Source of the DNA: JAVBQU01 sp031548675
Lineage (GTDB): Bacteria; Bacteroidota; Bacteroidia; Bacteroidales; P3
Length of the DNA stretch: 22,697 bases
Direction of reading: 5' to 3'
NCBI GenBank assembly: GCA_031548675.1
Contig: JAVBQU010000054.1
Location: 1 to 22,697, forward strand
The notes beneath the pieces are model-generated. The model saw only the letters and a program-made list of their open reading frames with translations, did not search any database and was not told the DNA's origin. Below, piece by piece: positions 1 to 6,657 of this stretch (within the stretch, counting starts at the first letter, position 1; the number at the start of each line of letters is the position of its first letter). A program made the translations under genes and the position numbers.

Positions 1-558
1 ATAGATTTTATAACCCTGCTTAATCAGAAAATACCCTTTCCGCAATCGGTTTTGAATATGGAAGAGAAAGCCGCCCAGATTACAATGCTGTTTATGCAGA
101 CTAATACATGGCAGGGCTTTGCGGTCAATGTGCTGATTATGGCTGTAGGGGCTGCTATTACAGAAGAATTTGTTTTTAGAGGTGTGGTGTTGCAGGTTTT
201 ACGCAAGTGGACTCGAAATATACATGCTGCAGTATGGATTTCTGCTTTTATTTTCAGCTTTATCCACATGCAGTTTTTAGGGTTTTTTCCCCGTCTCCTG
301 CTGGGGGTTGTGCTGGGCTATGCCTTTGTATATACAGGTTCTATATGGACAAGCGTATTAATTCATTTTCTGAATAATTTTGCGGCATTGATGGCTTTTC
401 AGGTTTTGGGAGCACAGGCATTGCAAGAGCAGGTATTAAACTTAAATGCTATAGGTGTTGTTACCGCTGTTATAAGTTTAGCCGCAGCGATATTCATTTT
501 TATAAGAATGAGAAAATTAGACATGGCGGATTTGGTAAAAACAAAAAATCAGGATTGA
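1..558 (+). CDS. CPBP-family intramembrane metalloprotease, 5'-truncated by the window edge
   Basis: The frame is open from base 1, upstream of the first Met at base 52, so the gene starts outside the window and 185 residues are visible. Three CPBP (CAAX protease and bacteriocin-processing, ABI) motifs occur in order: EEFVFRG (visible residues 55-61, the EExxxR motif), FSFIH (85-89, FxxxH) and HFLNN (122-126, HxxxN). These supply the Glu, His and Asn residues of the membrane-embedded active site in this family. Hydrophobic segments surround the motifs and a last one (about 153-171) precedes a charged tail. The family cleaves membrane or prenylated substrates; the bacterial substrate is usually unknown and cannot be inferred here. 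The stop codon overlaps the start of the next gene (TGATG), so the two are probably co-translated. Family call is secure, specific role unknown. Confidence 0.88.
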   Translation: MDFITLLNQKIPFPQSVLNMEEKAAQITMLFMQTNTWQGFAVNVLIMAVGAAITEEFVFRGVVLQVLRKWTRNIHAAVWISAFIFSFIHMQFLGFFPRLLLGVVLGYAFVYTGSIWTSVLIHFLNNFAALMAFQVLGAQALQEQVLNLNAIGVVTAVISLAAAIFIFIRMRKLDMADLVKTKNQD

Positions 559-1019
559 TGGAAACTCAAGACATGCATATCTCTTTTACAAAGTACCTGA
601 ACGCTGCCGAATTGCCGGAACAGGATGCTATTTTGTACCAAAAAGCCCGCGAAGCGGCAGAATCTGCTTACGCTCCTTATTCGAACTTTCAGGTAGGGGC
701 TGCATTATTGTTGGATGACGGAACGATATTTGCGGCAAATAATCAGGAAAATATAGCTTATCCTTCGGGGCTTTGTGCTGAACGGGTAGCTTTGTTTGCT
801 GTTTTTTCGCGGTTTCCCGATGCAAAAATACATACGATTGCTATTGTGGCAAAGCATCATGATGCATGGGTAGCAGTTTCTCCTTGCGGCGCTTGCCGAC
901 AAGTGATGTCGGAGTGCGAAAAACGTTCCGGGCAAAAAATGAGAATCCTATTTACTTCTCAAAATGATTCTGTTCTTCTGTTTCATGGCATAGAATCTTT
1001 ACTGCCCTTTGCATTCTAA
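558..1019 (+). CDS. cdd: Cytidine deaminase
   Basis: A 153-residue protein of the homotetrameric cytidine deaminase type, which deaminates cytidine and deoxycytidine to uridine and deoxyuridine in pyrimidine salvage in the cytoplasm. The zinc-site signature is complete: C73-A74-E75 (zinc ligand and catalytic Glu) and P109-C110-G-A-C113 (two more zinc ligands). The substrate-contacting region 'PYSNFQVGAAL' (40-50) is also present. Length is about that of Bacillus-type Cdd (about 130-140) with a short N-terminal extension. I use ATG at 558 because it overlaps the TGA of the CPBP gene; an in-frame TTG at 555 would add one residue. Nothing links protease and deaminase functionally; the overlap suggests a shared transcript only. 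Confidence 0.95.
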   Translation: METQDMHISFTKYLNAAELPEQDAILYQKAREAAESAYAPYSNFQVGAALLLDDGTIFAANNQENIAYPSGLCAERVALFAVFSRFPDAKIHTIAIVAKHHDAWVAVSPCGACRQVMSECEKRSGQKMRILFTSQNDSVLLFHGIESLLPFAF

Positions 1020-1048
1020 GAACCCTGATGTTTTGCTGTTTGGAGCAG

Positions 1049-1068
1049 AGCATTAAGTAGAATGAGGG
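1049..1068 (+). repeat. Single copy of a degenerate 19-bp intergenic repeat
   Basis: The segment AGCATTAAGTAGAATGAGGG resembles the tandem units at 1539-1594 (AGCATTAAG core identical). It lies just upstream of the small membrane-protein gene, while the tandem copies lie just downstream, so the gene is bracketed by related direct repeats. Confidence 0.5.
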
Positions 1069-1115
1069 TATTTAATTATAAAAAGATAGAATCCTAATAT
1101 TAAAACTTTTCTGTA

Positions 1116-1493
1116 ATGGATTTAATGAAAAAAATATTTTTATTTACTTTAAAAGATAAGAGTAATAAGACTATTTTTTATTCTTGGCAGAGAAAAATAG
1201 GCTATTTTAATTTATTGAATTTTCTATCTTTATTATTGGGGCTAATACTTACACTTTTGATTTTACCTTCAATCATTAATTTTTTTATTACTCCCTTTAT
1301 TCTTCTCTATTTTATCATTGTAAATATTATTTATACTCTAAGCGTAACTATTTTAATTGTAATAAATAATGTATTTGATGACACTGTAAATGTATCTTTT
1401 TTGGCAACATTATTATATATTCTTTGGGGATTTTTTGCATGTATAATGCCATTTTCTTTATGCATGCTGAATATATTATGCAATTTACCTTAA
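1116..1493 (+). CDS. Small hydrophobic membrane protein of unknown function
   Basis: A 125-residue protein that I do not recognise. A short basic N-terminus (residues 1-28, many Lys/Arg) is followed by about three hydrophobic stretches (about 33-52, 55-83, 93-121), so it should be an integral inner-membrane protein with its N-terminus in the cytoplasm. No catalytic motif is visible. Base composition is clearly more AT-rich than the flanking cdd gene, with A/T at almost every third position, as in the next gene. A second in-frame ATG at 1125 is an equally possible start. It stands alone, about 96 nt after cdd and 160 nt before the next gene, bracketed by related 19-bp repeats. Coding status is supported by the long hydrophobic frame but not by homology. 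Confidence 0.6.
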   Translation: MDLMKKIFLFTLKDKSNKTIFYSWQRKIGYFNLLNFLSLLLGLILTLLILPSIINFFITPFILLYFIIVNIIYTLSVTILIVINNVFDDTVNVSFLATLLYILWGFFACIMPFSLCMLNILCNLP

Positions 1494-1538
1494 AATGGTG
1501 GTTTCTGTAAGTTAAGCGGAAAATGTTTTACCGCTTGG

Positions 1539-1594
1539 AACACTAACCGAAAAAAGAGCATTAAGCTGAAAGGGGAACATTAAGTTGAACGAAT
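1539..1594 (+). repeat. Degenerate tandem repeat, three units of 18-19 bp
   Basis: Three consecutive units start at 1539 (AACACTAACCGAAAAAAG), 1557 (AGCATTAAGCTGAAAGGGG) and 1576 (AACATTAAGTTGAACGAAT). The shared core is A-CATTAAG-TGAA. A looser fourth unit may precede it near 1507 (GTAAGTTAAGCGGAAAATG). No open frame spans it. A related single copy sits at 1049-1068. Confidence 0.55.
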
Positions 1595-1653
1595 ATAAAT
1601 TATTGTAATGCAAAATATATTTATGATAGACCAAAGCCATAATACAAATCAAT

Positions 1654-2337
1654 ATGCTTAAATTTATTTTAATATTTTGTTTTTTCATAGGAGTTAATAG
1701 GACTTTGTGTTCTCAAGAGGAGTATTATCCTATAGATGGTTATGGAAAATTGACATTATTTGATAATGGACGATTTTATTATGACTTTTTTGATGCAAAT
1801 CAAAAAGATACAGGATCTTATATTGTAAAATACGATACATTATACCTTACATCTGGTTATCCTAATAATATAATCATTATTCCATCTGATAAACCATTAG
1901 ATACCTTAAATTGTATGGGATGGAAATTTCTAGGAAAAAGAGAGGATGCAGATAATAAATTTTTAGAAGAAGTAGTTTTTTCATGGGATACAGTAGTTAA
2001 AGCTTTTGTTGTGAATAATTGTACTTTTAAAAAAGGAGATATAATTTCAGCGGGATACTATCTCATTAATAAATATATGTGGGAGACAGATACAATAAAA
2101 TATTGCTACATTAAAGATTGTGCTCCTTTTTCAGGAGGAGGGGCATTATTTTTAAATAATTACCCACTACTAATGAGGAATAAAAGTTTAAAGCCGTTTA
2201 ATTCTATAGAGAATGAAAAATATGAACTTATAAATCGGTACAAACCTGTGAAAATGAAAAAGAAAAATAAATTACATAAATATAAAGTACGTGAATCAGG
2301 TTACATTATTACCCATTCATCCCAAAGTTCTAAATAA
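1654..2337 (+). CDS. Secreted hypothetical protein with a lipocalin-like N-terminal strand motif
   Basis: A 227-residue protein with an N-terminal signal peptide (hydrophobic residues 4-16, probable cleavage near residue 20), so exported to the periplasm or beyond; no lipobox is visible. After the signal, 'LTLFDNGRFYYDFF...DTGSYIVKYDTLYLTS' (about 32-68) follows the pattern 'LxLxxdgxFxY...GxYxxxgDTLxL' that I associate with small Bacteroidetes beta-barrel, lipocalin-like proteins. The middle has four Cys, and the C-terminal 30 residues are strongly basic (KKKNKLHKYK). DNA is very AT-rich, matching the gene at 1116 and unlike cdd or pheT, so both may belong to an acquired or fast-evolving patch. 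No promoter of the TAnnTTTG type is evident upstream. Function unknown. Confidence 0.7.
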   Translation: MLKFILIFCFFIGVNRTLCSQEEYYPIDGYGKLTLFDNGRFYYDFFDANQKDTGSYIVKYDTLYLTSGYPNNIIIIPSDKPLDTLNCMGWKFLGKREDADNKFLEEVVFSWDTVVKAFVVNNCTFKKGDIISAGYYLINKYMWETDTIKYCYIKDCAPFSGGGALFLNNYPLLMRNKSLKPFNSIENEKYELINRYKPVKMKKKNKLHKYKVRESGYIITHSSQSSK

Positions 2338-2390
2338 AATAATGTACGGTTAAGCGGCTGTTTGAAAAGTTTTCATTATTGCTTTTTACC

Positions 2391-2454
2391 CCCATTCCCT
2401 AAAGGGGAGTTGTTGTGGACGTGAGCTTTACAAGAGTCCCCCTTTAGGGGATTG
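2391..2454. repeat. Imperfect inverted repeat with CCCTAAAGGGGA / TCCCCCTTTAGGGG arms
   Basis: The arm at 2391-2410 (CCCATTCCCTAAAGGGGAGT) and the arm at 2435-2454 (AGTCCCCCTTTAGGGGATTG) are near-complementary, separated by 24 nt. Each arm also contains its own short palindrome (CCCTAAAGGG, CCCTTTAGGG), so several foldings are possible. It lies between the converging genes 1654-2337 (+) and 2599-3456 (-) and may serve as a bidirectional terminator. This type of C4-TAAA-G4 spacer repeat is, to my recollection, common in Bacteroidetes intergenic DNA. Confidence 0.6.
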
Positions 2455-2598
2455 CCTTCGGCGAGCTCGTAAACTCGGTTTAGGGGTGAAATTGACTTTT
2501 TGAATATCTGCTTGGAACAATTACTGAATTTGAAATTTGCCAAAGAAAAAGAACCAAACCAAAGTTCAACTTTGCAAATAGCACCTAGCAAGTTCTTT

Positions 2599-3456
2599 TT
2601 ATTTCTTCAAGATTTTAATCTCCACACGGCGATTTAGTTTTTGTTCCATCGCATCCCGTTCCTGTGTTAAAGGGCGTGTACGTCCGTAGCCTTTATAAGT
2701 CATACGGCTTTCATCAATATCATTATCTATCAGCATCTGATAAATTGTTTTTGCCCGCCGGGTAGATAGGTTGTTTTCATCATCCGGCTCGCTTCCGCAA
2801 CAAATATGCCCCTCAATTTCAATTTCCAAAGTAGGATTATCCTTCATGATTTTAATCAATTCCTTTACGGCAGAATTAGATGCTTCCAGTAAAACAGGTG
2901 TATTAGGTTCAAAATTAATATTTTTCAGCCGGATATTTTCGCCTACTTTAATGGTATCTATCGCTTTCCTTAATTCACTTTTAACCGTATCTTTTTTTAC
3001 CTTTACAGGCGGCGGAGGTGCAGCCTTTTGAAGAACAAAAATAATATCAACCCTTCTGTTTTTGGCACGCTCATCCTCTTCGATGTTCGAATAAGCCGGT
3101 TTATCTTTTCCAAACCCTTGTACAATGATAGGAACCGATATATTTTTTTCCGAAACCAAGAATTGCTTCACAGCCTCTGCCCGCTGCATAGAAAGCTCTT
3201 GATTATAATCTGTTTTGCCGATAGAATCGCAGTAGCCGAAAATATTGACATGGGTTACCGTATATTTATTTTTCTCTAAACGCTCCAAACAAATAGCCAT
3301 ACTATCTTTAGACGGTTGTTGCAAAACAGAAGTATTAAAATCGAAGAATATGCTGAGTTTCTTTTTTTGGGCTTGAGAGGGTAAATGAAATAAGGCGAGC
3401 AATAAGCTCATAAACAATATAGACCCTGTATTTTTTCGAAGAGTAAAAGATGCCAT
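2599..3456 (-). CDS. Envelope protein with two tandem OmpA-like peptidoglycan-binding domains
   Basis: A 285-residue protein. A signal peptide (about 1-30, ending HLPSQAQ) is followed by OmpA-like domain 1 (about 33-143), a short proline-rich linker (PPPPVK, about 147-152) and OmpA-like domain 2 (about 171-285). Domain 1 has the usual ligand motif: 'FGYCDSIG' with Asp, then 'YNQELSMQRA' with Arg. Domain 2 keeps 'NNLSTRRA' and 'NRRVEIKI' but has 'GHICCGSEPDD' where 'GHTDxxG' is expected, so the Asp that binds diaminopimelate is missing or displaced and two adjacent Cys appear. OmpA-like domains bind peptidoglycan non-covalently; with no beta-barrel this should be a soluble periplasmic, wall-associated protein. 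It faces the downstream gene of the + strand and is monocistronic. Confidence 0.85.
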   Translation of the reverse strand: MASFTLRKNTGSILFMSLLLALFHLPSQAQKKKLSIFFDFNTSVLQQPSKDSMAICLERLEKNKYTVTHVNIFGYCDSIGKTDYNQELSMQRAEAVKQFLVSEKNISVPIIVQGFGKDKPAYSNIEEDERAKNRRVDIIFVLQKAAPPPPVKVKKDTVKSELRKAIDTIKVGENIRLKNINFEPNTPVLLEASNSAVKELIKIMKDNPTLEIEIEGHICCGSEPDDENNLSTRRAKTIYQMLIDNDIDESRMTYKGYGRTRPLTQERDAMEQKLNRRVEIKILKK

Positions 3457-3515
3457 AAAAAAGGGTATTAGAATTTTCAGATAAAATATTAGATTTCTTC
3501 AGGAAATATAAAGAG

Positions 3516-3602
3516 CGTCATTGCTGCGACAGCGAGGTACGAAGCTGGAAACAATCTTACTTTAAACAAGAAGATTGCTTCGGCTATCGCCTCGCAAAGA
3601 CG
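3516..3602. repeat. Interspersed inverted-repeat element, copy 1
   Basis: An 87-bp imperfect palindrome. It begins CGTCATTGCTGCGA and ends CTCGCAAAGACG, with inner arms GAAAC-AATCTT and AAGATTGCTTC. It shares outer ends (CGTC-TTGCGA) and inner GAAGCA-TC motifs with the element at 6510-6584. Non-coding, located upstream of the OmpA-type gene. It resembles the widespread REP/MITE-like spacer repeats of the 'CGTCATTGCGAG...GAAGCAATC' kind. Confidence 0.7.
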
Positions 3603-3718
3603 ATATAATTTTAGATTTATGTGATTTTTCTAAGAAACCTAATTGATTAACATATCATTAACGCAGATTTAATAATTTTATTGCCATTTAAATAGATATA
3701 AAACCGGATATTTGAGTA

Positions 3719-3750
3719 TTTGACCAAAACCATAAAAAATTGTACTTTTG
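3719..3750 (+). promoter_or_regulatory. Bacteroidetes-type promoter, probably for pheT
   Basis: TTTG at 3719-3722 (-33 element), a 20-nt spacer, and TACTTTTG at 3743-3750 (-7 element TAnnTTTG). Both boxes match the primary sigma consensus of Bacteroidetes exactly, with the standard spacing. Transcription should begin near 3757. The only downstream gene is pheT at 4006, which implies a long leader. Confidence 0.75.
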
Positions 3751-3818
3751 TAGTTCAATTAAGTTACAAGTAACGTGTAACAGGTAAACAAGTTGTCAAG
3801 GTACAACCCCTCTTTCTG

Positions 3819-3839
3819 CCTCTCCCCGCAAGGGAGAGG
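3819..3839 (+). other. Perfect 8-bp hairpin in the pheT leader
   Basis: CCTCTCCC (3819-3826), a 5-nt loop and GGGAGAGG (3832-3839). GC-rich stem within an otherwise AT-rich leader. There is no T-tract after it on either strand, so it is not a typical terminator. It may be part of the spacer-repeat family or an mRNA leader structure. Confidence 0.5.
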
Positions 3840-3895
3840 AGTAGAACAATCTCAGTGAAGCTCTGTGTAATAAAAGAAATATATATAATTTGGCA

Positions 3896-3912
3896 AGTAA
3901 ACAAGACACAAG
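3896..3912 (+). repeat. Interspersed GTAAACAAG repeat, copy upstream of pheT
   Basis: AGTAAACAAGACACAAG here is identical over 17 nt to the minus strand at 21023-21039. The shorter core GTAAACAAG recurs at 3784-3792 and 19096-19104. All copies are intergenic. Confidence 0.6.
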
Positions 3913-3971
3913 GAGAATAATGAATTTTGAATACTTTTGAACCTTATAAACGTTATAGACATTCAACCTTA

Positions 3972-3992
3972 AACAACTCAACAACTCAACAA
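3972..3992 (+). repeat. Short AACAACTC tandem before the pheT start
   Basis: Two exact copies of AACAACTC followed by AACAA, ending 13 nt before the pheT ATG. It forms a G-free, unstructured A/C-rich stretch that could keep the ribosome landing site open, which matters in a phylum that rarely uses Shine-Dalgarno pairing. Confidence 0.45.
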
Positions 3993-4005
3993 ATAAAATA
4001 AACAC

Positions 4006-6465
4006 ATGAAAATATCCTACAATTGGTTGAAACAATATGTCGATACAGATTTATCGGCAGAAAAAGCAGGCGAATTGCTTACCGCTTCAGGTTTAGAAGT
4101 AGAAAGTTTAGAAAAAATAGAAACCATTAAAGGTGGTTTACGGGGCGTGGTGGTAGGAGAGGTAAAAACCTGTGTCAAGCATCCCGATGCCGACCGTTTA
4201 AGTGTTACAACCGTGGATGTAGGACAAGCCGAAGTATTACATATCGTATGCGGAGCTCCCAATGTGGCAGCTGGACAAAAAGTTTTGGTAGCCACCATCG
4301 GAACCAAACTGTATTCGGGAGACGAAGCTTTCGAAATCAAAAAATCAAAGATACGCGGCGAATTGTCAGAAGGCATGATTTGTGCCGAAGACGAATTGGG
4401 CGTAGGGACATCGCATGATGGAATTATGGTTTTACCTGCCGATACTAAAATTGGTACTACCGCCCGCGAATATTTCAATATCACCGAAGATTATATGTTC
4501 GAAATAGGACTTACGCCCAATCGTTCCGATGCCGCTTCGCATATCGGCGTTGCCCGCGATTTGGCAGCCGTACTCAATTGTCAGAATTCTACCCAAACGC
4601 CTCTGAATTTACCCGATGTATCAGCGTTCAAATCCGATAATCAGAATTTAGTAATAGATGTAAAAGTAGAAGATACCGAAGCCTGCCCCCGCTATTCAGG
4701 AGTTTCGATTACAAATGTACAAGTAAAAGCTTCGCCCGATTGGCTTAAAAACCAATTGACAGCCATAGGTATACGTCCCATTAACAACATAGTAGATATT
4801 ACCAATTTGGTTTTATTCGAAACCGGACAACCCTTGCATGTTTTTGATGCCAAACAGGTAAAGGGGAAACAAGTAATAGTAAAAAAACTGGCTAAAGATA
4901 CGCCTTTCATAACCTTAGACGGCGTAGAGCGTAAGTTATCAGGCAATGATTTGATGATTTGCAATGCCGAAGAAGGTATGTGCATAGCCGGTGTATTTGG
5001 CGGGCAAAAATCGGGAGTTACCGAAAGCACTACCGATATTTTTCTCGAAAGTGCCTATTTTAATCCCGTAAGCATCCGCAAAACTTCTAAATTTCATGGG
5101 TTAAAAACCGATGCTTCGTTTCGTTACGAGCGGGGCTGTGACCCTAACATTACCATCTATGCTCTCAAACGGGCAGCACTGCTGATGAAAGAAATTGCCG
5201 GAGGCGAAATATCATCCGAAATTATAGATATTTATCCGCAGATTATTGAGCGTAAAAAAGTGGAAATTACCTACGCACAGATTCATGCGTTGATAGGAAA
5301 AAATATCCCCGAAAGTACAATCCGTAATATATTGACTTCATTAGAAATCGAAATCGAAAAAGCAACCGATACCACTTTGCATTTATTGATACCCACATGT
5401 AAAGTAGATGTAACCCGTCCCGTAGATGTGATTGAAGAAATCCTGCGGATTTACGGCTACAATAACATAGAATTCGATATCAAACCCAATGTTTCTTTAT
5501 CTTTTGGACAAAAACCGGATCCGGAAAGAATACAAAATATAATTTCAGACTTTTTGACTGATAATGGTTTCTTTGAAATCATGAATAATTCGCTTACTAA
5601 AGCAGAATATTTAAAAGAGATTCCCGAATTGAAAGCCGAAGAAAACGCTTATATCCTGAATCCGTTAAGCAAAGATTTGAATGTACTGCGCCAGACTTTA
5701 TTATTCGGCGGATTAGAATCTGTGGTTTACAATATCAATCGTAAAACCGCTAACCTTAAGCTGTACGAATTCGGGAAAACCTATAAGCATAATCCCGATA
5801 AAGCTTCGCATCCCGATGTAACCGCACGGTATACAGAAGAACTCAATCTTTTACTTTTTATTTCCGGCAATACAACTGCCGAAAACTGGAAAGTAAAACA
5901 AGAAAAAACCGATTTCTTTATCCTGAAAAATTATGCCGAAAACATACTCAAACGTTTACGTTTCAATATCCTGAAATTTAATATAGATGCATCGCAGCAA
6001 TCCTATTTTGCCGAAGGCATGACATATCGTTTAAATAACAAAGAAATATTGAGCTTAGGAAAAATCAGTGCAAAGCTGTTGAAATATTTCGATATTAAGC
6101 AAGATGTGTTTGTAGCCGAAATCAATTGGAGTAATATTTTGAAATTGATGGAGAAGAATGAAGTATCATATACCGCAGTTCCTAAGTTCCCATCAGTTCG
6201 CAGGGACTTGGCTTTGTTGGTAGATGCATCGGTAAGTTTTGCCGAAATACAAAAAATTGCATACAAGGTAGAGAAAAACCTGTTGAAAAATGTTATACTA
6301 TTCGACGTTTATGTAAACGAGAAAATAGAAGCAGGAAAAAAATCCTATGCCGTAGGCTTTATTTTGCAAGACGAAGAAAAAACCCTTACAGATAAGCAGA
6401 TTGACGGTATTATGGGCAGACTGACCTATGCTTTCAATGAGCATTTACAAGCTGTAATCAGATAA
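4006..6465 (+). CDS. pheT: Phenylalanine--tRNA ligase beta subunit
   Basis: An 819-residue protein, full length for bacterial PheT (about 800). PheS and PheT form an (alpha-beta)2 enzyme that charges tRNA-Phe; beta carries tRNA binding and editing. Domains in order: N-terminal strand-helix 'MKISYNWLKQYVD'; OB-fold tRNA-binding domain (about 42-155; 'HPDADRLSVTTVDVG', 'IVCGAPNVAAGQ'); B3/B4 editing domain (about 210-380; 'RPINNIVDITN', 'FETGQPLHVFDA'); B5 domain (about 405-480); catalytic-like core (about 490-700); and C-terminal FDX-ACB anticodon-binding domain (about 725-819; 'PKFPSVRRDLALLVD'). pheS is not adjacent in this window, so the subunits are encoded apart. A consensus promoter lies about 255 nt upstream. 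Start ATG gives the canonical N-terminus. Confidence 0.97.
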   Translation: MKISYNWLKQYVDTDLSAEKAGELLTASGLEVESLEKIETIKGGLRGVVVGEVKTCVKHPDADRLSVTTVDVGQAEVLHIVCGAPNVAAGQKVLVATIGTKLYSGDEAFEIKKSKIRGELSEGMICAEDELGVGTSHDGIMVLPADTKIGTTAREYFNITEDYMFEIGLTPNRSDAASHIGVARDLAAVLNCQNSTQTPLNLPDVSAFKSDNQNLVIDVKVEDTEACPRYSGVSITNVQVKASPDWLKNQLTAIGIRPINNIVDITNLVLFETGQPLHVFDAKQVKGKQVIVKKLAKDTPFITLDGVERKLSGNDLMICNAEEGMCIAGVFGGQKSGVTESTTDIFLESAYFNPVSIRKTSKFHGLKTDASFRYERGCDPNITIYALKRAALLMKEIAGGEISSEIIDIYPQIIERKKVEITYAQIHALIGKNIPESTIRNILTSLEIEIEKATDTTLHLLIPTCKVDVTRPVDVIEEILRIYGYNNIEFDIKPNVSLSFGQKPDPERIQNIISDFLTDNGFFEIMNNSLTKAEYLKEIPELKAEENAYILNPLSKDLNVLRQTLLFGGLESVVYNINRKTANLKLYEFGKTYKHNPDKASHPDVTARYTEELNLLLFISGNTTAENWKVKQEKTDFFILKNYAENILKRLRFNILKFNIDASQQSYFAEGMTYRLNNKEILSLGKISAKLLKYFDIKQDVFVAEINWSNILKLMEKNEVSYTAVPKFPSVRRDLALLVDASVSFAEIQKIAYKVEKNLLKNVILFDVYVNEKIEAGKKSYAVGFILQDEEKTLTDKQIDGIMGRLTYAFNEHLQAVIR

Positions 6466-6509
6466 TTTATCCTGCAATCTGGGGAGGTGCCTAAAAAGGT
6501 AAAAATACA

Positions 6510-6584
6510 CGTCACTGCGAGTCAGGATGACGAAGCAGTCTGTTAATAATTAAATGGATTGCTTTACTATCGTTCGCAATGACG
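6510..6584. repeat. Interspersed inverted-repeat element, copy 2
   Basis: A 75-bp imperfect palindrome starting CGTCACTGCGAG and ending TTCGCAATGACG, with inner GACGAAGCAGTC and GGATTGCTT arms. It shares ends and inner motifs with the element at 3516-3602. It lies between pheT and the Fic gene, where it might act as a transcript end or mRNA-stabilising fold; there is no coding frame. Confidence 0.7.
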
Positions 6585-6657
6585 AAATAAAATAGCATTT
6601 TTAGAGAAGCTACTTAGATAGATTGGACTATTTTGAATATGCAAATGATAATGTGAT

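Larger units (their letters stand above)
3457..4005. other. Gene-free region of 549 bp between the OmpA-type gene and pheT
   Basis: No supported coding frame and no tRNA-like fold was seen. It holds, in order, an interspersed inverted-repeat element (3516-3602), a complete Bacteroidetes-type promoter (3719-3750), a short strong hairpin (3819-3839), copies of a GTAAACAAG repeat (3784-3792 and 3896-3912) and a small AACAACTC tandem (3972-3992) directly before the pheT start. If the promoter serves pheT, the mRNA leader is about 250 nt. Confidence 0.75.

Noticed and set aside
2376..2591. 71-codon minus-strand frame between 2376 and 2591
   Set aside because: It consists of the CCCTAAAGGGG inverted repeat and flanking spacer repeat, has no domain character and no promoter.
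3819..3839. Hairpin as intrinsic terminator
   Set aside because: The stem is strong but no T-run follows on either strand.
3932..3939. Second TACTTTTG box closer to pheT
   Set aside because: No TTG or TTTG lies 19-21 nt upstream, while 3719-3750 is a full match; it remains a weaker alternative.
3751..4005. T-box or Phe-rich leader peptide attenuator for pheT
   Set aside because: No T-box core, no run of Phe codons after a start and no terminator with a T-tract could be found in the leader.
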